Positions 1 to 7,782 are shown, counted from the first letter of the stretch. The stretch: DNA of 29,712 nucleotides from Candidatus Moranbacteria bacterium CG_4_9_14_3_um_filter_45_14 (GCA_002790675.1 PFVP01000008.1:255-29966); one strand, 5' to 3'. Notes: a model not told the origin generated them from the letters alone. Numbers and translations are program-made.

Positions 1-141
1 ATCATCAATTGCTTGCACAGAAATATTTTTCAAACTGCGGAACACCGAAAGACGTGGACAGGTAGCTGTACCGACAAGCTTGGCGCGAATGCGACGCTTC
101 CGCTCAAATCGTTTTATTTTTTTCATTTCTCGCTTCAACAT
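1..141 (-). CDS. rplR: Ribosomal protein uL18 (partial, N-terminus only)
   Basis: Only the first 47 codons are inside the window; the gene runs off the left edge. The visible protein begins MLKREMKKIKRFERKRRIRAK and continues with GTATCPRLSVFRS, the conserved start of uL18, which binds 5S rRNA in the central protuberance of the large subunit. It lies 25 bases downstream of rplF in the spc-operon order L6-L18. A second in-frame ATG at 126 would give MKKIKRFERK and is an equally possible start, as neither has a good Shine-Dalgarno site. Identity is firm; the exact start is not. Confidence 0.9.
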   Translation of the reverse strand, partial: MLKREMKKIKRFERKRRIRAKLVGTATCPRLSVFRSLKNISVQAIDD

Positions 142-166
142 ACTCGAAAGTGTTTACAAAAATTCA

Positions 167-703
167 TTAGGCTGCTACTTTCTTGCCCTCTTTACGACGC
201 ACGACTTCATCCACATAACGGAATCCTTTCCCCTTATACGGCTCAACCGGCTTGAGCTTCCTTATCACGGCGGCGAACTCACCGACTTTTTGTTTATCGA
301 TACCGGAAATCGTCAGAACATTATTTTCAATTTTCACCTCCAAACCATCCGGGAGTATCCGCTCTACCGGATGAGAGAATCCCAATGCCAAGGTCAGCTT
401 CTTCCCCGAAGATACCATACGGAAACCGACGCCATTCAATTCGAGCTGTTTCTGAAAACCATTGGTCACACCGGCAATCATATTGCTGATCAATTTTGCC
501 GTCGTCCCCCAGGTTGCTCGTGCTTTCTTGGTTTCTCCGACTTTCGTAACCAGGACTTCATTCTCAATCACAGCCACTTTCGATTCACGAGAGTGGGCGA
601 ATTCGAGTGTTCCTTTTGGTCCTTTGACAGCAACCACATTGGCAGAGAGCGTTACTTCTACTCCGCTTGGGATACTCACCGGTTTTTTTCCAATTCTACT
701 CAT
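167..703 (-). CDS. rplF: Ribosomal protein uL6
   Basis: The 178-residue product has the normal length for uL6, which sits near the sarcin-ricin loop and the factor-binding site of the 50S subunit. It opens with MSRIGKKPVSIPSGVEV, typical of the family, and ends in the conserved PEPYKGKGFRY segment followed by a basic tail. It follows rpsH but is separated from it by about 115 bases filled with AGCTTC-type repeats, an unusually long gap for this operon. The start is the ATG at 703, with AT-rich sequence and no clear Shine-Dalgarno site ahead of it. Confidence 0.97.
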   Translation of the reverse strand: MSRIGKKPVSIPSGVEVTLSANVVAVKGPKGTLEFAHSRESKVAVIENEVLVTKVGETKKARATWGTTAKLISNMIAGVTNGFQKQLELNGVGFRMVSSGKKLTLALGFSHPVERILPDGLEVKIENNVLTISGIDKQKVGEFAAVIRKLKPVEPYKGKGFRYVDEVVRRKEGKKVAA

Positions 704-710
704 AATTTTT

Positions 711-811
711 ATAGCTTATAGCTTCATTAGCTTTCAGCTTCTTTAGCTTCCTAATTTCATCAGCCGTTATTTTACTAACAAGCTAGTGAAGCTAAGAAGC
801 TAGTGAAGCTA
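711..811. repeat. AGCTTC-type repeat cluster with long imperfect hairpin
   Basis: The rpsH-rplF gap holds two perfect direct copies of AAGCTAGTGAAGCT (780-793 and 797-810) and, at about 713-752, a degenerate opposite-strand run of AGCTTC/TAGCTT units. The two halves are roughly complementary, so the minus-strand transcript could fold into an imperfect stem of about 30 pairs just ahead of the rplF ATG. A related run occurs at 23730-23773 directly upstream of rpsU. The function is unknown; it may be a dispersed repeat or an RNA control element. Confidence 0.7.
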
Positions 812-817
812 TTCAGA

Positions 818-1225
818 TTACCACACTCGACAGATATATTCGCCACCCAAACCACGCCTGAAAGCTTCTGTTCCCGTCATCACTCCTTGAGAGGTGGAAA
901 CAATCGCGATACCATATCCATTCTTCACTTTCTTTATCTCACTCTTCTTTACATAGATACGGCATCCTTGTCTGCTGACACATGTCAATTCCTGAATGGC
1001 TGGAACTCTTTTCGTGGGAGAAACCTGGGTATATTTAAGCCAGATACACAAATTCTCATGCGCGTCTCCATCTGTTTGCTTCTCAACACGGTCTACGAAT
1101 CCCTCATGTTCAAGAATAGAAGCAAGAACAAACTTGAGTTTCGAAGCATGCATAGAAACCTTCACATGGCCAGCAACCTGCGCGTTTCGAATTCTTGTTA
1201 ACATGTCTGCGATTGGATCTAACAT
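818..1225 (-). CDS. rpsH: Ribosomal protein uS8
   Basis: This 135-residue protein matches uS8, the 16S rRNA central-domain binder that in other bacteria is also the spc-operon translational repressor. It starts MLDPIADMLTRIRNAQ and ends with the conserved block VSTSQGVMTGTEAFRRGLGGEYICRVW, where STSQG corresponds to the rRNA-contacting S-S/T-x-G loop of the family. It lies between rpsN and rplF in canonical order. The start is the ATG at 1225, 16 bases after the rpsN stop. No anomaly was seen within the protein. Confidence 0.97.
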   Translation of the reverse strand: MLDPIADMLTRIRNAQVAGHVKVSMHASKLKFVLASILEHEGFVDRVEKQTDGDAHENLCIWLKYTQVSPTKRVPAIQELTCVSRQGCRIYVKKSEIKKVKNGYGIAIVSTSQGVMTGTEAFRRGLGGEYICRVW

Positions 1226-1241
1226 AGTGTCTAGCTTAAAT

Positions 1242-1427
1242 TTACCAAGATGATTTTTTTACTCCAGGAATCTGGCCACTATTGGCAAGTTCACGGAAAC
1301 AAATACGACATACATCATATTTTCGCAAATACCCACGCTTACGACCACATTTCCAACACCGATTCACAATACGGGTTGAAAACTTCGGGGTTTTGAGTGC
1401 TCTTGCTTGTGTGGATGTTTTTGCCAT
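1242..1427 (-). CDS. rpsN: Ribosomal protein uS14, zinc-binding type
   Basis: The 61-residue length and four cysteines (C24, C27, C40, C43 in CWKC...CRIC) identify the short zinc-ribbon form of uS14 rather than the long cysteine-free form. The protein binds the 16S rRNA 3' domain in the small-subunit head. The C-terminus QIPGVKKSSW is the conserved GxxKxSW ending. It lies between rplE and rpsH, where spc operons carry it. The upstream gap to rplE is 15 bases. Confidence 0.97.
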   Translation of the reverse strand: MAKTSTQARALKTPKFSTRIVNRCWKCGRKRGYLRKYDVCRICFRELANSGQIPGVKKSSW

Positions 1428-1442
1428 ATAAATTTCGATGTA

Positions 1443-2009
1443 TTATTTCTCTCGTGTTACTTCAACTTGTTCGAGTGGCAATCCGAGGAGACGAAACAAT
1501 ACCTCCCCTTCTTGTCTATTCTTCGCCGTCGTAACGATATTTATCTGAAAACTGAATATATTCTGCACTTTTTCTGCAACGATTTCTGGAAAAACAAGAT
1601 GTTCTTTGATGCCGATATTGCAATTCCCGCTCTGATCGATAGCGCTTCTCGGAATACCTTGGAAATCACGTACACGAGGGAGGGCAACATTCACCAAACG
1701 ATCCAGAAAATCCCACATACGTTTTCCGTGAAGCGTCACGCGAGCACCCACTTCCAATCCTTCACGGGTCTTGAAACCAGCGATGGCCTTGCGAGCTCTC
1801 GTCGCTACGACCTTTTGCCCGGTAATCACCCCCAAAGAAATGATGGCATCTTCTACTCGTTTCGCATCTTTCAAAATCTTGCCCGTACCGATATTCACAA
1901 CGATTTTTCCGACACGAGGAACAGCCATCGGGTTTTCAATTCCAAGTTCTTTCTTCAAGGCAGGAACCACCTTTTCATTATATAGTTGCTTCTTTGGTAA
2001 CATTTTCAT
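1443..2009 (-). CDS. rplE: Ribosomal protein uL5
   Basis: At 188 residues this has normal uL5 length; the protein binds 5S rRNA and contacts P-site tRNA in the central protuberance. Family features include the N-terminal YNEKVVPALKKELG, the central VVATRARKAIAGFKTREG segment, and MWDFLDRLVNVALPRVRDF. The last residues PLEQVEVTREK form a short divergent tail. It is in canonical spc order between rplX and rpsN. The start is the ATG at 2009, with a 30-base gap after rplX. Confidence 0.97.
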   Translation of the reverse strand: MKMLPKKQLYNEKVVPALKKELGIENPMAVPRVGKIVVNIGTGKILKDAKRVEDAIISLGVITGQKVVATRARKAIAGFKTREGLEVGARVTLHGKRMWDFLDRLVNVALPRVRDFQGIPRSAIDQSGNCNIGIKEHLVFPEIVAEKVQNIFSFQINIVTTAKNRQEGEVLFRLLGLPLEQVEVTREK

Positions 2010-2039
2010 ACGAGATCTTCTGATCTATACTGACTTGAA

Positions 2040-2345
2040 TTAAATGGCTTTACCGGACTTCTTGCTTATTCTCACTTTTTCTCCACCCTCGATTGCGTAT
2101 CCGATACGTGTCAATTTTCCGGTATGAGGACAGACAAGCATCACATTGGAGATATGAAACGGAGCTTCTTTTTCGACGCGTTGGCCTTTTTCTCCATCAC
2201 GTTTCGCTTTGATATGACGCTTCACGATGTTCGCACCCTTAACGACTATCTTTTCCAACTTTGGAAAAACATACAGAACCTCTCCGCGTTTACCGGAATC
2301 TTTTCCTGCCGTGATTTCAACTTGATCGCCTTTTCTTATCTTCAT
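2040..2345 (-). CDS. rplX: Ribosomal protein uL24
   Basis: This 101-residue protein begins MKIRKGDQVEITAGKDSGKRG, the KOW motif of uL24, an early assembly initiator that binds 23S rRNA near the exit tunnel. The conserved VVKGANIVKRHIKA and H-x-SNVMLVCPHTGK segments follow. It sits 8 bases after the rplN stop, consistent with coupled translation. Length and organisation are ordinary for the family. Confidence 0.97.
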   Translation of the reverse strand: MKIRKGDQVEITAGKDSGKRGEVLYVFPKLEKIVVKGANIVKRHIKAKRDGEKGQRVEKEAPFHISNVMLVCPHTGKLTRIGYAIEGGEKVRISKKSGKAI

Positions 2346-2353
2346 AGGTATAT

Positions 2354-2725
2354 TTATAAAACTTCCGGAGCGAGAGAAACAATCTTGGAAAATCCTTTCT
2401 CGCGGAGTTCGCGAGCAACCGGTCCAAAGATACGCGTCCCTTTCGGATCAATATTGTTGGCATCAAGAATGACAGCGGCATTTTCATCAAAACGGATGTA
2501 GGAATTATCCTTACGGCGGTGTGATCTGACCTGGCGAACGATGACTGCTTTCACTATTTCACCTTTTTTCACGATACCGCGTGGTTCAGCAGACTTGACA
2601 GAGGCCACAATGATATCACCCAAGCCAGCATAGCGCCGTCTCGTTCCACCAAGCACCTTGAAACACTTGATCATCTTCGCACCGCTGTTATCGGCGACTA
2701 TCAATTTTGATTCTGCTTGTATCAT
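2354..2725 (-). CDS. rplN: Ribosomal protein uL14
   Basis: From the ATG at 2725 the product is 123 residues, the usual uL14 length, beginning MIQAESKLIVADNSGAK. A longer in-frame reading from 2749 would add eight residues not conserved in the family and would overlap the end of rpsQ, so the internal ATG is preferred. The conserved GDIIVASVKSAEPRG and RFDENAAVILD blocks are present. uL14 lies at the subunit interface of the 50S and contacts 16S rRNA. It falls in normal order between rpsQ and rplX. Confidence 0.96.
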   Translation of the reverse strand: MIQAESKLIVADNSGAKMIKCFKVLGGTRRRYAGLGDIIVASVKSAEPRGIVKKGEIVKAVIVRQVRSHRRKDNSYIRFDENAAVILDANNIDPKGTRIFGPVARELREKGFSKIVSLAPEVL

Positions 2726-2735
2726 ATAATCTTGA

Positions 2736-2999
2736 TTACAGGGCGACAATCTTATGGTGCGTACCGCGACTGATAGGACGACATTCCTCGAATTCTACTT
2801 TCTCTCCGATGGTATACTTATTCTCTTCCACATGAACCTTGTATCTTTTGGTCGAACGGTATTGCTTCAGGTACTTCGGGTGAGTTTTGAGCGTATCGAC
2901 GGCCACCACGATCGTCTTATCCATTTTATTGCTCACCACAACACCGCTCCACTTGGGAGTATTCTTCGCTTGTTTGATTGTCGGTATTACTTGTGCCAT
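2736..2999 (-). CDS. rpsQ: Ribosomal protein uS17
   Basis: The 87-residue product from the ATG at 2999 (MAQVIPTIKQAKNTPKW) matches uS17, a primary 16S rRNA binder of the body. Hallmarks are the VVVSNKMDKTIVV strand, HPKYLKQY, and the C-terminal ECRPISRGTHHKIV block. An alternative ATG at 3014 overlaps the rpmC stop, but that codon is part of an ATGGAG whose GGAG lies nine bases before the second ATG, a good Shine-Dalgarno match. The downstream start is therefore chosen. Confidence 0.93.
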   Translation of the reverse strand: MAQVIPTIKQAKNTPKWSGVVVSNKMDKTIVVAVDTLKTHPKYLKQYRSTKRYKVHVEENKYTIGEKVEFEECRPISRGTHHKIVAL

Positions 3000-3003
3000 A
3001 TAC

Positions 3004-3207
3004 TTAATCTCCATTAATTGAAAGCAATGATTCCTGTTTCAGTGTCATAAGACGAGCGATGTCCTTCTTTATCTTCCCGTATTCGCTGTGTATCTTCGTC
3101 TCACGAGTCGCCAAATCGAAACGAAGCTTGCGAGCCTTGCCTGCCAGCTCGAGAATCACCTTCTCTCGCTCACCCTCTGATTTTTCTCGCCATTCTTTTG
3201 CTTTCAT
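3004..3207 (-). CDS. rpmC: Ribosomal protein uL29
   Basis: This small 67-residue, highly charged protein is placed between rplP and rpsQ, where uL29 is encoded in nearly all bacteria. It starts MKAKEWREKSEGEREK and has the family two-helix form with the signature LRFDLATRE and the conserved KKDIARLMTL segment. uL29 sits beside the tunnel exit and helps dock trigger factor and SRP. The start is the ATG at 3207, 30 bases after rplP. Confidence 0.95.
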   Translation of the reverse strand: MKAKEWREKSEGEREKVILELAGKARKLRFDLATRETKIHSEYGKIKKDIARLMTLKQESLLSINGD

Positions 3208-3237
3208 ACTTCCAACTTTCTCACATTATAAACCGTT

Positions 3238-3648
3238 TTATTGTCGCTCAACGAATTTTGTCTTGATAGCCAGCTTATGGGATGCCAGGCGCATCGCTTC
3301 TTCTGCCTCTTTCTTCGGAATGCCGTCAAGTTCAAAAAGAACTTTTCCGGCGCGTATTTTGGCAACAAAATGATCAACGCTTCCTTTCCCTTTACCCATT
3401 GGGGTCTGTTCGCCCTTCTTGGTCATCGGCTTGTCTGGAAATATGCGGATCCATACCTTGCCACCACGCTGGATCGAGCGAGTCATAGCCCGTCTGGCAG
3501 CTTCGATCTGACGAGCTGAAACGAGTCCTTCCTCTACGGCTTTCAAGCCATAGCCTCCGAAGCTCACTTTATCCCCACGGGTCGCCGGACTTCCAGACCA
3601 ACCTCCACGGTGGATTTTACGATGTTTTACTTTTCTTGGCATTAACAT
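3238..3648 (-). CDS. rplP: Ribosomal protein uL16
   Basis: The 136-residue product begins MLMPRKVKHRKIHRG, the standard uL16 N-terminus, and carries RAMTRSIQRGGKVWIRIFPDKP and the MGKGKGSVDHFVAKI segment. uL16 organises the A-site region of the peptidyl-transferase centre. A second ATG two codons later (3642) is possible, but the MLMP start is the common family form. The gene follows the rpsC stop by 12 bases. There is no clear Shine-Dalgarno site. Confidence 0.96.
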   Translation of the reverse strand: MLMPRKVKHRKIHRGGWSGSPATRGDKVSFGGYGLKAVEEGLVSARQIEAARRAMTRSIQRGGKVWIRIFPDKPMTKKGEQTPMGKGKGSVDHFVAKIRAGKVLFELDGIPKKEAEEAMRLASHKLAIKTKFVERQ

Positions 3649-3660
3649 AGGATACTTTCG

Positions 3661-4326
3661 TTATTCTGTTTCTCCTTCCACCTTTTCGAACTTTTCACCT
3701 TTATAAATCCACGTCTTGATTCCGATCACGCCATAGGTAGTATGTGCTTCAGCACGGGCAAAATCAATATCGGCACGGAGCGTATGGAGAGGAATCTTGC
3801 CACGCGATAACCATTCGCGACGAGACATTTCAGCACCTCCCAACCGACCACAAATCTCTATCTTCACACCCTGCACCGTTTTGTTTCCTTCCACTTGATC
3901 GAGCATCGTTTTGAGAATTCGACGGAACGGCAGACGCTTCTCAAGCTGTTCTGCCACCTGTTGACCGACCAGCATCGCATTCATCTCCGGACTCTTCACT
4001 TCAAGTACTTCCACCTTGAGATCTATCTTTTTTCCTGCAAAAAATTGTTTTTTGATAGCGCGCGTTAAGTCTTCGATACCGGTTCCACCGCGTCCGATGA
4101 GAACGCCTGGGCGGGCGGTGTAAATGAACAGTTTGACGACATTGGCAGAACGATCAACCTCTACTGAAGCGATGGCAGCAGCTTTCCATTTGCTCATAAT
4201 AAACGTACGGATTTCTATATCCTTACGCAGCTGCGCACTATACATCTTCTTGCTCCCGAACCAACGTGATTGCCAGTTGGTCGTAATGCCGAGACGGATA
4301 CCGGTTGGATTGACTTTATTGCCCAT
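3661..4326 (-). CDS. rpsC: Ribosomal protein uS3
   Basis: This 221-residue protein begins MGNKVNPTGIRLGIT and contains the KH-domain motif VLIGRGGTGIEDL and the C-terminal EWLSRGKIPLHTLRADIDFA segment typical of uS3. The protein lines the mRNA entry channel and has mRNA helicase activity in well-studied bacteria. Length is normal. It sits between rplV and rplP in canonical S10-operon order, 21 bases after rplV. Confidence 0.97.
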   Translation of the reverse strand: MGNKVNPTGIRLGITTNWQSRWFGSKKMYSAQLRKDIEIRTFIMSKWKAAAIASVEVDRSANVVKLFIYTARPGVLIGRGGTGIEDLTRAIKKQFFAGKKIDLKVEVLEVKSPEMNAMLVGQQVAEQLEKRLPFRRILKTMLDQVEGNKTVQGVKIEICGRLGGAEMSRREWLSRGKIPLHTLRADIDFARAEAHTTYGVIGIKTWIYKGEKFEKVEGETE

Positions 4327-4347
4327 AACTATTTGTTGCTTTCTTAT

Positions 4348-4884
4348 TTAAATCGATTTTCTCTGAAACACTTTTTTGATCACTTTCCCACTGGCTGTCT
4401 TGTTGGTAGTCCTGGTTTTTAACGATTCGATCTTTTCTGTATGTTTCACGATTTGAGCGACTTTCTTCTCGTCTTGCGATTCAGTGATCCCCGCTTCTTT
4501 GACGGTAACAGTCTCTTCTGTCGCTTTCTTCGCCATACGATTCTTTCCTTCTATTTTTTCTTCCAGAATAATCGTTACATTGGAACCGCGATGCAGAAGT
4601 GGCGTCGCTCTACCGAAAGCACGTGGTAACCAACGCTTCAATCGCAAACCATCACCAACGCGAATTTCAAATACATACAAGTTGGCCAGATCAAGTCCGT
4701 TATTGTTTGTCGCGTTTGCTATCGCACTCTTCAAAAGATCGTAGATCGGTTGAGAAGATTTCTTCACCTGCTTTTGAAGCTGGAGAAGGGATTCGCGCGC
4801 ATCCACACCGACAATAGAATGGGTCACGAGACGCACTTTACGCGGAGCGATACGAAGATTTGTGAGTGTTGCGTGTACTTTCAT
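4348..4884 (-). CDS. rplV: Ribosomal protein uL22 with long C-terminal extension
   Basis: The first roughly 112 residues are a standard uL22: MKVHATLTNLRIAPRKVRLV, then IANATNNNGLDL and the tunnel-hairpin part with RAFGRATPLLHRGSNVTIIL. uL22 normally ends about there (110 residues), but this protein continues to 178 residues with a Lys/Thr/Glu-rich tail (starting about MAKKATEETVTVKE and ending KKVFQRKSI). The tail has no recognisable domain; it could be a flexible arm on the outer face of the subunit. The reading frame is open with no sign of a frameshift, so the extension appears genuine. Confidence 0.95.
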   Translation of the reverse strand: MKVHATLTNLRIAPRKVRLVTHSIVGVDARESLLQLQKQVKKSSQPIYDLLKSAIANATNNNGLDLANLYVFEIRVGDGLRLKRWLPRAFGRATPLLHRGSNVTIILEEKIEGKNRMAKKATEETVTVKEAGITESQDEKKVAQIVKHTEKIESLKTRTTNKTASGKVIKKVFQRKSI

Positions 4885-4892
4885 AGATGTAT

Positions 4893-5243
4893 CTACTTTT
4901 TAACAGTAGCGGCTGGAGCGGTGGCTTTGGCAGCTTTGGCAGCATCGAGGTCTCGTTGTTTCGCGGCTATTTCCAAATCTTTCTGCATCTTCCCTCCATG
5001 ACGGGTGAACTTGCGTGTTGGAGAAAATTCTCCCAGTTTGTGGCCTACCATTTCTTCTGTCACTAGGACAGAAATGAAATCTTTTCCATTGTGCACCCCA
5101 AAAGTGAAACCGGTCATCTCCGGGGAAATCGTACAGGCGCGCGACCATGTTTTGATGATGGTGCGGTCACCGAGTTTCTTTCCTTCGAGCTTCTTCAGCA
5201 CGCGAGGATCGACATATGGACCTTTTTTGAGACTTCGTGACAT
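4893..5243 (-). CDS. rpsS: Ribosomal protein uS19 with C-terminal extension
   Basis: The core (MSRSLKKGPYVDPRVLKKL ... VGHKLGEFSPTRKFTRHGGK) is a canonical uS19, the small-subunit head protein that forms bridges with L5 and contacts A-site tRNA. The family usually ends near residue 92; here about 24 further residues follow, rich in Ala and Lys (AAKQRDLDAAKAAKATAP). The extension is in frame and ends cleanly nine bases before the rplV ATG. It belongs to the same pattern of tailed proteins as L22 and L23 in this operon. Confidence 0.96.
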   Translation of the reverse strand: MSRSLKKGPYVDPRVLKKLEGKKLGDRTIIKTWSRACTISPEMTGFTFGVHNGKDFISVLVTEEMVGHKLGEFSPTRKFTRHGGKMQKDLEIAAKQRDLDAAKAAKATAPAATVKK

Positions 5244-5264
5244 ACATTTCGCTTTATTATGATA

Positions 5265-6089
5265 CTACTTCTTCTGACGACGTTTGACGATATATTTATT
5301 CGTAACATTCTTCTTCCGAGTCTCCTTGCCGAGTGCCGGCTTACCCCAAGGGGTTTTCGGATGCATTCCAATCGGTTGTCGTCCTTCGCCTCCGCCATGC
5401 GGATGATCCACCGGATTCATCACGCTACCACGAACCGATGGACGATGATTCATATGACGGGCACGACCGGCTTTTCCAATCGTTTCAGCACTGTGTTCGA
5501 AATTACTCACTTGTCCGAGCGTAGCATAACATTCCTTACTCATCAAGCGAATCTCCCCTGAACTCAATTTTATCTGTGCCATCGCACCATCGAGAGCCAT
5601 AAGCGTCGCTTGCGTACCAGCGCTTCTTACAATTTGTCCACCTTTACCGACTTTCATTTCAATATTGCAAATGGTCGTACCTACAGGAATATTTTTAAGG
5701 GGAAGTCGGTTACCATTGACAATTGGAGCTTCTTCTACGGAGATGATTTCCTGACCCTGTCGCATAGCGTCCGTTGCCAACACATAGCGTTTTTCCCCAT
5801 CAGCATAATGCACCAATGCGATAAGAGATGAGCGATTCGGATCTTTTTCAATGCTAGCAATGCGTCCTGGGACACCTAGCTTATCCTGACGGAAATCAAT
5901 GATACGATAGCGTCTCTTGACTCCACCACCCTGATGACGAACAGAAATCTTCCCGCCTGAACGGCCGGCTTTTTTCGGAAGAGGCGCAAGAAGGGATTTC
6001 TCCGGAGCTCTGTCAGTCACACCTTCCAGTTTGACCACTGACATATTGCGTCGTCCAGCATTATTCTTTTTGTAGATTTTGATTGCCAT
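5265..6089 (-). CDS. rplB: Ribosomal protein uL2
   Basis: At 274 residues this is a full-length uL2, the 23S rRNA binder needed for subunit joining and peptidyl-transfer. The diagnostic motif VMNPVDHPHGGGEGR near the C-terminus, which contains the catalytic-centre-proximal histidine, is present, as is the N-terminal RNA-binding part ISVRHQGGGVKRRYR. The tail TRKKNVTNKYIVKRRQKK is typical. It is flanked by rplW and rpsS in canonical order. The start is the ATG at 6089. Confidence 0.98.
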   Translation of the reverse strand: MAIKIYKKNNAGRRNMSVVKLEGVTDRAPEKSLLAPLPKKAGRSGGKISVRHQGGGVKRRYRIIDFRQDKLGVPGRIASIEKDPNRSSLIALVHYADGEKRYVLATDAMRQGQEIISVEEAPIVNGNRLPLKNIPVGTTICNIEMKVGKGGQIVRSAGTQATLMALDGAMAQIKLSSGEIRLMSKECYATLGQVSNFEHSAETIGKAGRARHMNHRPSVRGSVMNPVDHPHGGGEGRQPIGMHPKTPWGKPALGKETRKKNVTNKYIVKRRQKK

Positions 6090-6112
6090 AATGATTTTCT
6101 ACCGAAGTGAGA

Positions 6113-6505
6113 TTACATTCCGCCTTTAAAGAGTTCTATGGTCTGTCCTTTCGCGACACTGATAATGGCCTTCTTGATAGCGCTCTTGGAACCGGTATTT
6201 TTTCCGAAAACACGTTTCTTGGCAGGTAACCGGATGATGCGTACCTTCTCCACCGCTACCGCGTAGGCTTCCTCTACCGCTCGTTTCACTGATTTCTTAG
6301 TAGCTGTCTTCGCTACTACAAAAACATATTGATTAAGTGCATTCAAAGCATAGGCTTTTTCCGTCACGCGAGGACGAGACAAAACTCTGGTTGCCAGAGG
6401 ACTCTCCTTCACTGTGAGCACTTTCTTGGGAGCAGACACTTTTGAAGAAACCGTTTTTACAGTCTTTTCTTTTTTCTCTTCAGTTGTACCTTTGAATAAT
6501 GACAT
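6113..6505 (-). CDS. rplW: Ribosomal protein uL23 with N-terminal extension
   Basis: The C-terminal ~95 residues are uL23: RPRVTEKAYALNALNQYVFVV, TKKSVKRAVEEAY and the VKTG-like end of the fold. uL23 lies at the tunnel exit and is the main docking site for trigger factor and SRP. About 38 residues precede the domain, Lys/Thr/Val-rich, with no known domain. No internal ATG restores a canonical short start just before the RPRVTEK motif, so the extension is likely real. It lies between rplD and rplB. Confidence 0.95.
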   Translation of the reverse strand: MSLFKGTTEEKKEKTVKTVSSKVSAPKKVLTVKESPLATRVLSRPRVTEKAYALNALNQYVFVVAKTATKKSVKRAVEEAYAVAVEKVRIIRLPAKKRVFGKNTGSKSAIKKAIISVAKGQTIELFKGGM

Positions 6506-6514
6506 ACGGTTATA

Positions 6515-7168
6515 TTATTTCGTCTCTTGTTTGTCCCAGGCTGCAAAACGTCCCTCAAGATTTCTGACACCCGCTTCCGTTATGATCAGATACTGACGAT
6601 TCAAGAGATGCATCACGTTCAAGATCTCAGTCGGCGTATTCTCCACTTTCGGAATATTCCGGCTCATCACAATACAGGCACGTTCATCACCAGTCAGTGA
6701 GAAGACAATGCTTTTCCCTGTGATACCGAGGGCTTGTATGGTCTCAGCGAAAAGTTTCGTCTTTTTTTCAGGATACTTCAATTCATCGATGACAATGATC
6801 TGTCCGGAACGCAATTTCTCAGAAAGAGCAATCATCACCGCTTTCTGACGCATCTTCTGATTCGTATCTTTCGTAAAATTACGATCCTTAGTCGGACCAA
6901 AAGTCACACCACCTTTGCGCCACAAAGGACTCTGAGCAGAACCGGCACGGGCGCGTCCGGTACCTTTCTGACGCCATGGCTTGATGCCGGAACCGCTTCG
7001 TTCACTGCGATCTTTCGTGTGAGCGATGGCTTTTCGGAAGTTGCCCGTCTGTGCAACATATATCTGGTGAAGCAATGTGTCATTCGAAGGCACATTGAAA
7101 ACGAAATCTTTCAGTTCGATTTCCTTCACATCTTTGCCAGCTATATTTTTCACAGTGATCTTTGCCAT
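6515..7168 (-). CDS. rplD: Ribosomal protein uL4
   Basis: The 217-residue protein shows the uL4 signature GSGIKPWRQKGTGRARAGS (residues about 58-76) that inserts into the exit tunnel, followed by GGVTFGPTKDRNF. The C-terminal half carries VIDELKYPEKKTK. In Escherichia coli uL4 is the autoregulator of the S10 operon, which is relevant because a hairpin pair lies upstream of rplC here. Whether uL4 acts here is not shown by the sequence. It starts 5 bases after the rplC stop, suggesting coupling. Confidence 0.97.
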   Translation of the reverse strand: MAKITVKNIAGKDVKEIELKDFVFNVPSNDTLLHQIYVAQTGNFRKAIAHTKDRSERSGSGIKPWRQKGTGRARAGSAQSPLWRKGGVTFGPTKDRNFTKDTNQKMRQKAVMIALSEKLRSGQIIVIDELKYPEKKTKLFAETIQALGITGKSIVFSLTGDERACIVMSRNIPKVENTPTEILNVMHLLNRQYLIITEAGVRNLEGRFAAWDKQETK

Positions 7169-7173
7169 ACTCT

Positions 7174-7782
7174 CTATTTCACGCTCATTATCTTGACAAC
7201 CCGTCCATTCACTCCCGGCACTGCGCCTCGTACGCCGATCAGTCCTTCTTCTTGACTCACATATACGACAGTGAGATTGAGAGCGGTCATATTTTCGCCA
7301 CCCATACGCCCGGCCATACGACGACCTTTGACAACGTGTTCCGGAAATGTCGCACCGATCGATCCCGGCTTGCGCAAATCGTGCTTACCTCCATGAGTCT
7401 TACGGCCTCCGGCGAATCCATATCGTTTCACTGTCCCTTGGAATCCTTTGCCTTTCGTGACACCGGCGATGTTTACGAGTTCACCTACTTCGAAGAGGGA
7501 GACATTCACCTTTCCATCGAGCGGGTATTTCTCCAATTCACTCATGAGTCCGGCACGATCTCCTGGGATGGTGATAGATTTATCGATACGGAATTCCTTA
7601 CGGACCGTTTTCTTGCCGGTTTTATCGATCTCAAGCTGTACGGCCAGATACCCGTCTTTTTCGAGCGTACGATTGAGTTTCACTATATTTTCCTGACAGG
7701 AAATCATCGTCACATTCAAAGCACCCTTCGTTTCATCGAAGAGAGTCGTCATTCCCAATTTTTTTCCAAGAAGAAATTTCAT
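7174..7782 (-). CDS. rplC: Ribosomal protein uL3
   Basis: This 202-residue protein begins MKFLLGKKLGMTTLFDE, the family start, and has the diagnostic block GFQGTVKRYGFAGGRKTHGGK plus IGATFPEHVVKGRRMAGRMGG around the loop that reaches the peptidyl-transferase centre. uL3 is an early 50S assembly initiator. It is the first gene after a 144-base gap from rpsJ that holds a candidate promoter and attenuator, so its expression may be controlled apart from rpsJ. The start is the ATG at 7782. Confidence 0.98.
   Translation of the reverse strand: MKFLLGKKLGMTTLFDETKGALNVTMISCQENIVKLNRTLEKDGYLAVQLEIDKTGKKTVRKEFRIDKSITIPGDRAGLMSELEKYPLDGKVNVSLFEVGELVNIAGVTKGKGFQGTVKRYGFAGGRKTHGGKHDLRKPGSIGATFPEHVVKGRRMAGRMGGENMTALNLTVVYVSQEEGLIGVRGAVPGVNGRVVKIMSVK

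Noticed and set aside
80..721. Long plus-strand frames opposite the ribosomal protein genes, here over rplF
   Set aside because: These are antisense shadows of well-conserved genes, with compositions rich in His, Phe and Arg that match no protein family.
711..811. CRISPR array at the AGCTTC repeats
   Set aside because: The units are 7-14 bases, tandem and degenerate, without unique spacers of regular length, and no cas gene is present.
2726..2749. Eight-residue N-terminal extension of uL14
   Set aside because: It overlaps the end of rpsQ and is not conserved; the ATG at 2725 gives the canonical MIQAESKL start.
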